NCBI GenBank assembly: GCA_026713745.1
Contig: JAPONU010000185.1
Span: forward strand, 1-22,323
Direction: 5' to 3'
DNA length: 22,323 nucleotides
Source: a bacterium
GTDB taxonomy: Bacteria; Actinomycetota; Acidimicrobiia; Acidimicrobiales; CATQHL01
The position numbers were made by a program, and so were the translations under genes. Shown here in pieces: positions 7,884 through 13,922 of this stretch. Every line of letters begins with the position of its first letter. Position 1 is the stretch's first letter. A model generated the notes under the pieces. It was given only the letters and a program-made list of their open reading frames with translations, was not told the origin of the DNA and ran no database searches.

Positions 7884-7973
7884 CTAGTGGTTGCGGCCCA
7901 GGTTGGGCTTGCGTCCGTGGTTGGCCTTCTTGCGCCGGGCGTTGGCCCGCTTGCGCTGCGTGCGCTTCGACAT
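7884..7973 (-). CDS. Very small basic ribosomal protein, bL37-like (29 aa)
   Basis: A 29-codon ORF that length-filtered gene calling would readily miss. It begins MSKRTQRKR and ends KKANHGRKPNLGRNH, with more than a third of residues Lys or Arg. The ANHG(R/K)(K/R)PN core is the recognisable part of bL37, the small actinobacterial large-subunit protein first seen in mycobacterial ribosome structures, which is about 24 residues long. Here the C-terminus runs on by a few residues. A strong Shine-Dalgarno (GGGAGG, five bases before the ATG at 7973) and a -10-like TAGGCT (7998-7993) support expression as an independent gene. It is divergent from the YchF GTPase, a ribosome-associated factor, which fits a translation role. 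The bL37 identity rests on remembered family sequence. Confidence 0.75.
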   Translation of the reverse strand: MSKRTQRKRANARRKKANHGRKPNLGRNH

Positions 7974-7992
7974 GGGTACCTCCCGGCGGCCC

Positions 7993-7998
7993 AGCCTA
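7993..7998 (-). promoter_or_regulatory. Candidate -10 element of the bL37-like gene
   Basis: Minus-strand TAGGCT (7998 to 7993) would start transcription near 7986. That leaves a leader of about 13 bases that still contains the GGGAGG ribosome site. No convincing -35 is visible. Confidence 0.35.
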
Positions 7999-8065
7999 CC
8001 GGTGGCGATCCCGCACGCCCGCGGTCCCCACTGGGCCCCTCCGGTGTGCCGCGCAGGCCTCCCGG

Positions 8066-8071
8066 TACGCT
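8066..8071 (+). promoter_or_regulatory. Candidate -10 element for leaderless ychF transcript
   Basis: TACGCT lies nine bases before the GTG at 8081 and there is no Shine-Dalgarno in between. This arrangement is typical of actinobacterial leaderless mRNAs, in which transcription starts at the start codon. Confidence 0.4.
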
Positions 8072-8080
8072 GCGTCCGCT

Positions 8081-9157
8081 GTGCAGCGATTCGGGCTTCT
8101 GGGCCTGCCCAACTCCGGAAAGTCATCGCTCTTCAACGCGCTGACGGGCGGGGACTCACCGGTGGCTCCCTACGCCTTCACCACGACGGGTACCCACCTC
8201 GGCGACGCCAAGGTCGTCGATGAACGCCTCGATCGCATCGCCCGGATGAGCGAGTCGGCAACCACCACGGCGGCAACCGTCCAGTTCAGCGACATCGGTG
8301 GTCTGGCCGCCGGCGCCGCGGTCGGGGAGGGGCTCGGCAACCGCTTCCTCGGCGGGATCCGGGAGGTCGACGCCGTGGTCCTGGTTCTCCGCGCCTTCGA
8401 CAGCGAGGAGGTCGAAGGAGTCGGCGATCCGGTGGAGTCGCTCTACACGCTCGAATTGGAACTCAGCCTCGCCGACCTCGAGAGCTTGGAGCGTCAGATC
8501 GACAAGAAGCGCCGCCAGGCCAAGGGCGACACGACCGCCGGCGCCGAGGTGACCCGGATGGAGCGCGCCGCCGCCACCCTCGCCGGCGGGACGCCGCTGT
8601 GGCGCAGCGCGCTCCCGATCGCCGAACGGGAGCTCCTGGGCCCATGCTTCCTGCTGACGAACAAGCCCGTCGTCGCCGTCGTCAACGTCGGCGAGGACCT
8701 GTCCCCGGCCGACGCAGAGGTAGCCGTCGGGACGGTGGCGGCGGAACTCGGCGGCGCGGAGACGCTGGCGGTCTGCGCGCAACTCGAGGCCGAGGTGGCG
8801 CAGCTCCCCGCCGAAGATCGGGCGGACATGGCCGAGAGCCTGGATCTCGGGGAGGGCGCCCTGGCGCGCCTCGTCTCCGCCGCCTCCCGTGCCCTCGGCC
8901 TGCACACGTTCTTCACGACCGCCCCGAACGAGACGCGGGCGTGGCCGTTCCCGGCCGGTTCCACAGCCGACGTCTGCGCCGGACTGATCCACACGGACTT
9001 CCGTCGTGGGTTCATCCGGGCCGAGACGATCCACTGGGCCGAGTTGCTCGAGATCGGTTCGTGGTCAGCCGCCCGTGCCGCCGGGCGAATGCGTGCCGAG
9101 GGCCGAAGCTACGTGGTGCAGGACGGCGACGTGTTGGAGATCCGCTTCAACGTGTAG
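8081..9157 (+). CDS. ychF: YchF/Obg-family P-loop NTPase with TGS domain
   Basis: A 358-residue cytosolic P-loop NTPase, the usual YchF length. G1 is GLPNSGKSS (residues 8-16), G3 is DIGGLAAGA (71-79) followed by the YchF-typical GEGLGNRFLGGIREVDAV. The base-specificity motif is NVGE (202-205), of the NxxE kind that lets YchF bind ATP rather than only GTP. A charged helical insertion spans about 125-165, and a TGS domain fills 274-356 (LHTFFTTAPNETRAWPFPAGSTA). YchF proteins bind ribosomes and take part in stress-related translation control. The canonical P-loop reads NVGKST; here it is NSGKSS, conservative but unusual. The GTG at 8081 begins directly at the conserved N-terminus (VQRFGLLGLPN); no Shine-Dalgarno is present. 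Confidence 0.93.
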   Translation: MQRFGLLGLPNSGKSSLFNALTGGDSPVAPYAFTTTGTHLGDAKVVDERLDRIARMSESATTTAATVQFSDIGGLAAGAAVGEGLGNRFLGGIREVDAVVLVLRAFDSEEVEGVGDPVESLYTLELELSLADLESLERQIDKKRRQAKGDTTAGAEVTRMERAAATLAGGTPLWRSALPIAERELLGPCFLLTNKPVVAVVNVGEDLSPADAEVAVGTVAAELGGAETLAVCAQLEAEVAQLPAEDRADMAESLDLGEGALARLVSAASRALGLHTFFTTAPNETRAWPFPAGSTADVCAGLIHTDFRRGFIRAETIHWAELLEIGSWSAARAAGRMRAEGRSYVVQDGDVLEIRFNV

Positions 9158-9181
9158 CGGGGTCCGCCGGGAATCGTCGTG

Positions 9182-10219
9182 TCATGGCCGGGGGCAGCAA
9201 GACGCAGCGCAGTCGTCGGGCCAGGCGCCCGAGGCGCCGGCGGCGCGGCGCGGTGTATTCGGGTCGAGGCGCTCGCGGATCAACTCCACGATCATGTTCA
9301 CGAAGGCGGGATGGGTGCCCGCCGTCGGTGAGCGGACCAGGCGCATGTCGAGTGCGGCGGCGGCGCGGGCGGCCTCCTCATCGAGATCGTGGATCACCTC
9401 CATGTGGTCCGACACGAACCCCAGCGGCACGAGGATCACGTCGCCGACGCCCGCCCGGTGGAGCACCTCGAGATGGTCCACGACGTCGGGCTCCAGCCAC
9501 GGGACCTGCGGTGGGCCGCTGCGGCTCTGGTACACGAGGTCCCAGCGCAGCGGGTCTCCGGGGCCCGGTGGCACGCGCTCGGCGATCAGCGAGGCCGCCT
9601 CGCGCAGCTGCCGCTCGTAGGGTGCGCCCGCTGCCATGGCCGTCGGGATGCTGTGCGCCGAGAAGACCAGGCGCGGCGACCTCGACGCCGCGGCGCTGTC
9701 GAGACGCGACAGAGCGGCTCGCACGCCCTCGGCCATGGGCTCGATGAACCCGGGATGGTCCCAGTAGAGGCGAAGCTTGTGGATCTCCGGTGTGCCGTTG
9801 CAGCCGGCGATCGCCCGGGCGATGTCCTCGCGGTACTGGCGGCAGCCCGGGTAAGACCCGAAGGCCGAGGTCACGAAGGCCAGCGCCCGGCGCACCCCGT
9901 CGGCGCGCATCGACGCCACGGTGTCGGCCAGCAGCGGATGCCAGTTCCGGTTGCCCCAGTAGACCGGCAGGTCGGTGCCGTCACTGTGCAGTGCCGACTG
10001 CAGGGCGGCCGCCAGCGCGCGGTTCTGGTCGTTGATCGGGCTGCGACCCCCGCGCTGCAGGTAGTGCTCGGCCACCTCCTCCAGCCGCCGGGTGGGGACG
10101 CTGCGGCCACGGGTCACGTTCCGGAGGAACGGCACGACCTCCTCGGGCCCTTCCGGGCCGCCGAAGGAGACGACGACGACGGCGTCGAAGACCGGGGTCG
10201 GGGTTGTTGGGGGAGGCAT
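9182..10219 (-). CDS. hemH: Ferrochelatase (coproporphyrin III ferrochelatase type), probable [2Fe-2S] form
   Basis: A 345-residue protein that inserts ferrous iron into a porphyrin in haem synthesis. In actinobacteria the substrate is normally coproporphyrin III (CpfC). It opens with the family motif VVVSFGGPEGPEEVVPFL (residues 15-32) and contains FVTSAFGSYPGCRQYREDIA (115-134), the catalytic His189 in VFSAHSIP, and VPLGFVSDHMEVIHDLDEE with Glu274. Cys126, Cys140 and a C-terminal group Cys337-x3-Cys341-Cys342 suggest the [2Fe-2S] cluster known from actinobacterial ferrochelatases. The ATG at 10219 has no Shine-Dalgarno, but TACGGT sits eight bases before it. The reading frame stays open upstream to 10423, with no sign of conserved coding. 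It converges on ychF, with only 24 bases between the stops. Confidence 0.94.
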   Translation of the reverse strand: MPPPTTPTPVFDAVVVVSFGGPEGPEEVVPFLRNVTRGRSVPTRRLEEVAEHYLQRGGRSPINDQNRALAAALQSALHSDGTDLPVYWGNRNWHPLLADTVASMRADGVRRALAFVTSAFGSYPGCRQYREDIARAIAGCNGTPEIHKLRLYWDHPGFIEPMAEGVRAALSRLDSAAASRSPRLVFSAHSIPTAMAAGAPYERQLREAASLIAERVPPGPGDPLRWDLVYQSRSGPPQVPWLEPDVVDHLEVLHRAGVGDVILVPLGFVSDHMEVIHDLDEEAARAAAALDMRLVRSPTAGTHPAFVNMIVELIRERLDPNTPRRAAGASGAWPDDCAASCCPRP

Positions 10220-10227
10220 CGGCAGAC

Positions 10228-10233
10228 ACCGTA
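10228..10233 (-). promoter_or_regulatory. Candidate -10 element for leaderless hemH transcript
   Basis: Minus-strand TACGGT (10233 to 10228) is followed by eight bases and the hemH ATG, with no Shine-Dalgarno. It is the same layout as at ychF and the NfuA-like gene. Confidence 0.4.
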
Positions 10234-10261
10234 GGCAGCCGCGCCGTGCGGTGCGCGCTCT

Positions 10262-10335
10262 GCTTCGTGCGCGAGGGGACCCCTGGTGCCGGCACCACCA
10301 ATCTGCGACGCTTCGTGCGCGACGGGACCCCTTGT
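10262..10335. repeat. Short direct repeat, two 26-bp copies 48 bp apart, with a palindrome between
   Basis: Copies at 10262-10287 and 10310-10335 match at 24 of 26 positions (core GCTTCGTGCGCGA, then GGGACCCCT). A perfect 12-bp palindrome, GGTGCCGGCACC, lies at 10285-10296. All are in the divergent gap between hemH and the Rpf-like gene, so they could be regulatory sites or a degenerate intergenic repeat. Confidence 0.65.
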
Positions 10336-10401
10336 CCCCCACGGCCAATCGGTGACCGGATTTGGAGTTCGGGTGGGCGACGCGGTAGGGAATCTGCACC
10401 G

Positions 10402-11298
10402 ATGGGTACGAACGACTCTTCACCGCGCTTGGGGCGGTGGGCCTGGCTCGCCGCGGTCGCGGTTGTGGCCGGCACCGCCGCGCTCGCCCCCGGTGCCATG
10501 GCCCGGGAGTTGGATCGCGGCGGCCGGCCGCCGTTCACGAACCACCGTCTGGCACAGGAGGACCTCGCCTGGGCGGAAGAGAATCTGGAAGCCGCCAGGC
10601 GCAGGCTGGCGCAGCGCACCCAGGAGTTCGACCTCCTCGTCGAGAACGCCGCCGACCTCGTCGGGGTCGAGCAAAGCCTGGTCAACGACGTGATCGAGTC
10701 CCGGAACCAGGCCGCGGAGTTCATCGTGGTCGCCTACATGACCGGGCGCTCCGGTGCGCTAAGCGCCGAACTGCTTGCCTTGGAGCACCTCATCGACGCG
10801 CTCTACCTGCAGCACGTGATAGCGGCGCGAGCCAGCGCCATCGCCGATGCCTACGACGACTACGAGCGACTGCTGGCCGAGGCCGGGGATCGCCTGGTCT
10901 TCGTGCTCGATCGGATCGAGGTGGTGCACCGCGACATCCAATTGGCGCACCGTGACATCCCGCTGCTCGAGGGGCAGCTCGCCGAGGCCCGCTGGGTGAC
11001 CCTGGTGGCGGCGATCCACGGCGAGGCCGAGGCGGAGCTTGACCGCCGGGGCCGCCGCGACCCCACCGCCGCGCAGTGGGAGGCGCTGCGACAGTGCGAG
11101 TCGTCGGGGAACTACCTGGTCAACACCGGCAACGGCTACTACGGCGCCTACCAGTTCGATCAGGCGACCTGGGAGACGGTCGGCGGGAGCGGTCGCCCAC
11201 ACTGGGCCGAACCCGTGGTGCAGGACGCCAGAGCGCGCCTGCTGCACGCAAGGCGGGGCTGGCAACCCTGGCCCATCTGCGGGCGCCACCTGCGCTGA
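10402..11298 (+). CDS. Secreted coiled-coil protein with C-terminal Rpf (transglycosylase-like) domain
   Basis: A 298-residue predicted exported cell-wall hydrolase. Residues 10-34 are a Sec-type signal peptide (basic start, then WAWLAAVAVVAGTAALAPGAMA). Residues about 50-205 are a long charged helical region, probably coiled coil, like the N-terminal arms of other peptidoglycan hydrolases. Residues 222-296 are the resuscitation-promoting-factor domain: WEALRQCESSGNY with the predicted catalytic Glu233, NTGNGYYGAYQFDQATW, and Cys232/Cys293 likely forming the domain's disulfide. Rpf proteins cleave peptidoglycan glycan strands and help dormant actinobacteria resume growth. I chose the ATG at 10402 because it opens the signal peptide; the frame is open back to 10204 but that stretch is intergenic in character. 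It ends 63 bases from the convergent crotonase gene. Confidence 0.88.
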   Translation: MGTNDSSPRLGRWAWLAAVAVVAGTAALAPGAMARELDRGGRPPFTNHRLAQEDLAWAEENLEAARRRLAQRTQEFDLLVENAADLVGVEQSLVNDVIESRNQAAEFIVVAYMTGRSGALSAELLALEHLIDALYLQHVIAARASAIADAYDDYERLLAEAGDRLVFVLDRIEVVHRDIQLAHRDIPLLEGQLAEARWVTLVAAIHGEAEAELDRRGRRDPTAAQWEALRQCESSGNYLVNTGNGYYGAYQFDQATWETVGGSGRPHWAEPVVQDARARLLHARRGWQPWPICGRHLR

Positions 11299-11361
11299 GC
11301 CATGCGGGCTGAGGGGCTCGCGGGCTCGCGGGGGCGCGCCGCGGATCGCTCGGCTCCGGGG

Positions 11362-12132
11362 TCAGCGCCCGGTGCCGCGTCGCGGCCGGTTCTTCGAACG
11401 TGGCCGATCCTTCGAGAGAGGCGGGACATCGGGAATGAGCGAGCGTCGAATCTCCATCAATCCCCCTGCGTGACGGAGGATCGTGTCGGCGAACCGACCG
11501 CAGATGACCTGGCGGGTGTCCGCAAAGGCCCCGAGGTCGAGACGCCGGGCGAGGTCGGTGGCCACCTGCAGAGCGTCTCTCGTGGGGTTGGAGGAGCCGG
11601 CGCGGTCCAGGAACCCGACCTCGACGGCTTCGGGTGGTGTGTAGATCTGCGCGGTGGCGACGGCCATCATCAGGTGCCGCCGCGAGAGCCGCTCACGCGC
11701 CAGGCCGACCATCAACTCCGGCATCGGTATGCCGATGGACACCTCGTTGAACCCGATCTTGAAGTCGCCCGCCGCGCAGATCCGGATGTCGCAGCAGAGC
11801 AGCAGTCCCGCCCCCAGGGCGACAGCGTGTCCCGTGCACGCCGCCACGACCGGTTGGGGGAACTCGAGGAGTCGCAGGCAGACGTCGGTGGCCTTGTGGA
11901 TGAGTTTCAGGCCGTCGGGGTCGCCGATCTGCAGCGTGTTGAGGTCGAGGCCTGCCGAGAACACCCCCGGCCTGCCGGCCAGGACCACGGCTCGAGCCTC
12001 GGCCTCCGCCGCGTCGAGAGCGCCCGACAGGGCGTCGATGAGGTCCAGACCCAGAGCGTTCACCTTGCCGTCGTCCATCGTGATGATCGCCACGGAGTCC
12101 AGGAGACTCATCGTGACTGTGCTCTGCTGCAT
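11362..12132 (-). CDS. Enoyl-CoA hydratase/isomerase (crotonase) family protein, copy 1
   Basis: A 256-residue crotonase-fold CoA enzyme. The first oxyanion-hole segment is VFSAGLDL (57-64) and the second is GHAVALGAG (101-109). Relative to classical enoyl-CoA hydratase, the first catalytic glutamate (Glu144 in the rat enzyme) is replaced by Gly109, while the second (Glu164) is kept as Glu130 in IGFNEVSIGIPMPEL. A single retained glutamate is the pattern of delta3-delta2-enoyl-CoA isomerases, so isomerase chemistry is likelier than hydration; this is inference. The C-terminal 25 residues are Arg/Lys/Pro-rich and absent from copy 2. AGAGG six bases before the ATG at 12132 supports that start over the ATG at 12111. 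A close paralog lies 208 bases upstream on the same strand. Confidence 0.85.
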   Translation of the reverse strand: MQQSTVTMSLLDSVAIITMDDGKVNALGLDLIDALSGALDAAEAEARAVVLAGRPGVFSAGLDLNTLQIGDPDGLKLIHKATDVCLRLLEFPQPVVAACTGHAVALGAGLLLCCDIRICAAGDFKIGFNEVSIGIPMPELMVGLARERLSRRHLMMAVATAQIYTPPEAVEVGFLDRAGSSNPTRDALQVATDLARRLDLGAFADTRQVICGRFADTILRHAGGLMEIRRSLIPDVPPLSKDRPRSKNRPRRGTGR

Positions 12133-12340
12133 ACCGGACCTCTCTCGTGCTCCACGTGTCGGCGGATTCGACCTTCGCGCGACCGCCGGATGTGTTCGGG
12201 TACTGGAGAACATATCCCGGCGCTGCCCGTTCCGGTAAGCGCAAGTCTTCGTCCGCCCCCGCCTCTCCGGGGGGCTGTCGTCGCCGGTGATGGCCGCCCG
12301 GTGGATGCTGAGCGCCACCGGCGGTGGGGCGCCCGGGTGC
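12133..12340. other. Gap between the two crotonase paralogs
   Basis: No gene is seen. A 6-bp stem (CCCCCG/CGGGGG, 12256-12273) and an imperfect hairpin near 12314-12335 lie here. Neither has a T-run, so read-through from copy 2 into copy 1 is possible but unproven. Confidence 0.4.
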
Positions 12341-13051
12341 CTACGCGGCGCCGGGTCGGGCTCGCTTCGCCTCGGTGAGATCTGCTGCGTTGCGCGCGAT
12401 CACCTCGGCGAGCCCCCGGCAGGTCACCCGACGAGTCGCGGCGAACGCCGCGGCGTCGAGGCGCTCGGCGAGTTCGGCGGCCACCCCGAGGGCATCGCCC
12501 GCGGCGTCCGAGGAGTCTGCACGATCCAGGAACCCGGCGTCGATGGCCCCGGTCGGCGAGTAGATCCGCCCCGTGTTGCAGGCGAGGGTGAAGTGCCGGG
12601 GCGACAGGCGGGCGCGTGCGAGGTCGATCACCAACTCCGGGAGGGGGATGCCGATGGCCACCTCGTTGAGGCCGATCTTGTAGTCGCCCTCCGAGCAGAT
12701 CCGGACGTCGGCGCAGAGCAACAGCACGGCGCCGGCGGCCAGGGAGTGTCCGGTGCAGGCCGTCACCACCGGACGCGGGAATCCGGCGAGTCGGAGGAAG
12801 ATCTCGGTGCCCCTGCGGAGCAACTCCATGGCGGGCCGGCCACCGGTGCGCATCACGTCGAGATCAAGTCCGGCGCAGAACACGCCCGGCCGTCCTGCGA
12901 GCACGACGGCTCTCGCGTGGGCCTCCGCGGTGTCGAGCGCTCCCCATAGGCCGTCGAGCAGAGCGGGAGTCAGTGCGTTGACCTTGCCGTCGTCGATCCG
13001 GATGAGAGCGACGTTGCCGGCGAGGCTCGTGGTGACCGCGGATTCGCTCAA
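12341..13051 (-). CDS. Enoyl-CoA hydratase/isomerase (crotonase) family protein, copy 2
   Basis: A 236-residue paralog of the downstream crotonase. Through the catalytic core the two align without gaps (both have DDGKVNAL, LAGRPGVF, AGLDL, ACTGH, YKIG or FKIG followed by xNEV, and IGIP). The oxyanion loops are VFCAGLDL (57-64) and GHSLAAGA (101-108). The rat Glu144 position is Val109, and Glu130 keeps the second catalytic glutamate, so it shares the isomerase-like active site of copy 1. It starts at TTG 13051, preceded by a convincing GAGGGAG five bases upstream; no better ATG or GTG exists near the conserved N-terminus. It is divergent from the NfuA-like gene. The acyl-CoA substrate is unknown. 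Confidence 0.85.
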   Translation of the reverse strand: MSESAVTTSLAGNVALIRIDDGKVNALTPALLDGLWGALDTAEAHARAVVLAGRPGVFCAGLDLDVMRTGGRPAMELLRRGTEIFLRLAGFPRPVVTACTGHSLAAGAVLLLCADVRICSEGDYKIGLNEVAIGIPLPELVIDLARARLSPRHFTLACNTGRIYSPTGAIDAGFLDRADSSDAAGDALGVAAELAERLDAAAFAATRRVTCRGLAEVIARNAADLTEAKRARPGAA

Positions 13052-13140
13052 ACCGGCTCCCTCGAATTCTCGGCTGTTGAGGTTCTTTCGGCGTTCCGCC
13101 GTCTCTCGACGGTCCCTGCTTGTCGGCGTCGACGGGCTGT

Positions 13141-13182
13141 ACCCGCCCCTCGGTCACCTCTGCTCGATTCCCCGAGGCGGGT
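13141..13182. repeat. Imperfect inverted repeat upstream of the NfuA-like gene
   Basis: Arms ACCCG-CC-CCTCGG (13141-13153) and CCGAGG-CGGGT (13172-13182) pair over 11 bp, with a 2-base bulge and an 18-base loop. It ends 18 bases before the candidate -10 (13201), so it covers the expected -35 zone. A regulator site is possible; no protein is implicated by sequence. Confidence 0.4.
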
Positions 13183-13200
13183 CGAACGTGCCGAAGCCTA

Positions 13201-13206
13201 TATCCT
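13201..13206 (+). promoter_or_regulatory. Candidate -10 element for leaderless NfuA-like transcript
   Basis: TATCCT is followed by seven bases (GCCTGGT) and the GTG start at 13214, with no Shine-Dalgarno. This is the clearest leaderless arrangement in the window. Confidence 0.45.
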
Positions 13207-13213
13207 GCCTGGT

Positions 13214-13882
13214 GTGAACACTGATCTGGCCACGAACTCGACACCAGCCGCCACTGCCACCGCCACGTCCGTCATCCTGCAGGTGACCGACGAGGCCGCT
13301 GAGGTTGTTCTCGGCGCACTGGCCGGGGAGGCCGACGGCGCCGCTCTGGGGCTGCGTGTCGCCATTTCGGGCACCGAGATGTCACCGAGCATGACCTTTG
13401 AGTTCGGCTATGACCTGTCCTTGCACGAGATCGACGGGGTCGACGGCGACGACGTGGTTTACGAAGCGGCCGGGCTGACCATCATCATCCCGGGGGACTC
13501 CGTGGAGAACCTCACCGGCGCCACGTTGGATGTTCCCAGCAACGCGTTGCAGGGCGGCCTGGTGATCCGCAACCCCAATCGTCCCGACATGGCCGACCGC
13601 ATCGATCTGTCGGAGTCCGGCTCGGTGGCCGAGCGGCTGCAGAACCTGCTGAACAACCACGTCAACCCGTCCCTGGCGGCACACGGCGGGTACGTGGAAC
13701 TCGTAAAGGTGGAAGACAGCAAGGCGTACATGCTGATGGGGGGCGGTTGCCAGGGATGCACGATGAGCGCCGCCACCCTGCACCAGGGTGTCGCCACGAT
13801 CGTCACCCAGCACGTGCCGGAGATCCTCGACGTGATCGACGTGACCGATCACGCGGCCGGCGAGAACCCCTTCTACCAGTAG
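13214..13882 (+). CDS. nfuA: NfuA-like Fe-S cluster carrier (degenerate A-type domain plus NifU domain)
   Basis: A 222-residue cytosolic iron-sulfur carrier with the NfuA layout. Residues about 18-123 form an A-type (HesB/IscA) fold, recognisable in VTDEAAEVVLGAL and LRVAISGTEMSPSMTFEF, but all its cluster-binding cysteines are missing, as in E. coli NfuA. Residues 137-212 form the NifU C-terminal domain with the cluster-binding pair Cys179-x-x-Cys182 in GGGCQGCTMS. Such proteins deliver [4Fe-4S] clusters to target enzymes, with the N-terminal part recognising the clients. GTG at 13214 is used; the residues before 18 are Thr/Ala-rich and not conserved. The gene converges on dxs (40 bases apart). 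The MEP pathway downstream of Dxs uses Fe-S enzymes IspG and IspH, a possible but unproven link. Confidence 0.9.
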   Translation: MNTDLATNSTPAATATATSVILQVTDEAAEVVLGALAGEADGAALGLRVAISGTEMSPSMTFEFGYDLSLHEIDGVDGDDVVYEAAGLTIIIPGDSVENLTGATLDVPSNALQGGLVIRNPNRPDMADRIDLSESGSVAERLQNLLNNHVNPSLAAHGGYVELVKVEDSKAYMLMGGGCQGCTMSAATLHQGVATIVTQHVPEILDVIDVTDHAAGENPFYQ

Positions 13883-13922
13883 CGCCCGACTGCCGGCGGG
13901 CTGCCGGAGCGGGCGGGCAGGA

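Noticed and set aside
8156..9034. 292-codon minus-strand frame opposite ychF
   Set aside because: Complementary to the coding strand of a well-conserved GTPase, with low-complexity composition and no ribosome site.
10204..10401. Longer N-terminus for the Rpf-like protein
   Set aside because: It would place 66 residues before a normal signal peptide and overlap the start of hemH; the ATG at 10402 opens the signal sequence directly.
10220..10423. Longer N-terminus for ferrochelatase
   Set aside because: The family starts near FDAVVVVSFGG; the extra 68 residues cross the intergenic direct repeat and the 5' end of the divergent Rpf gene.
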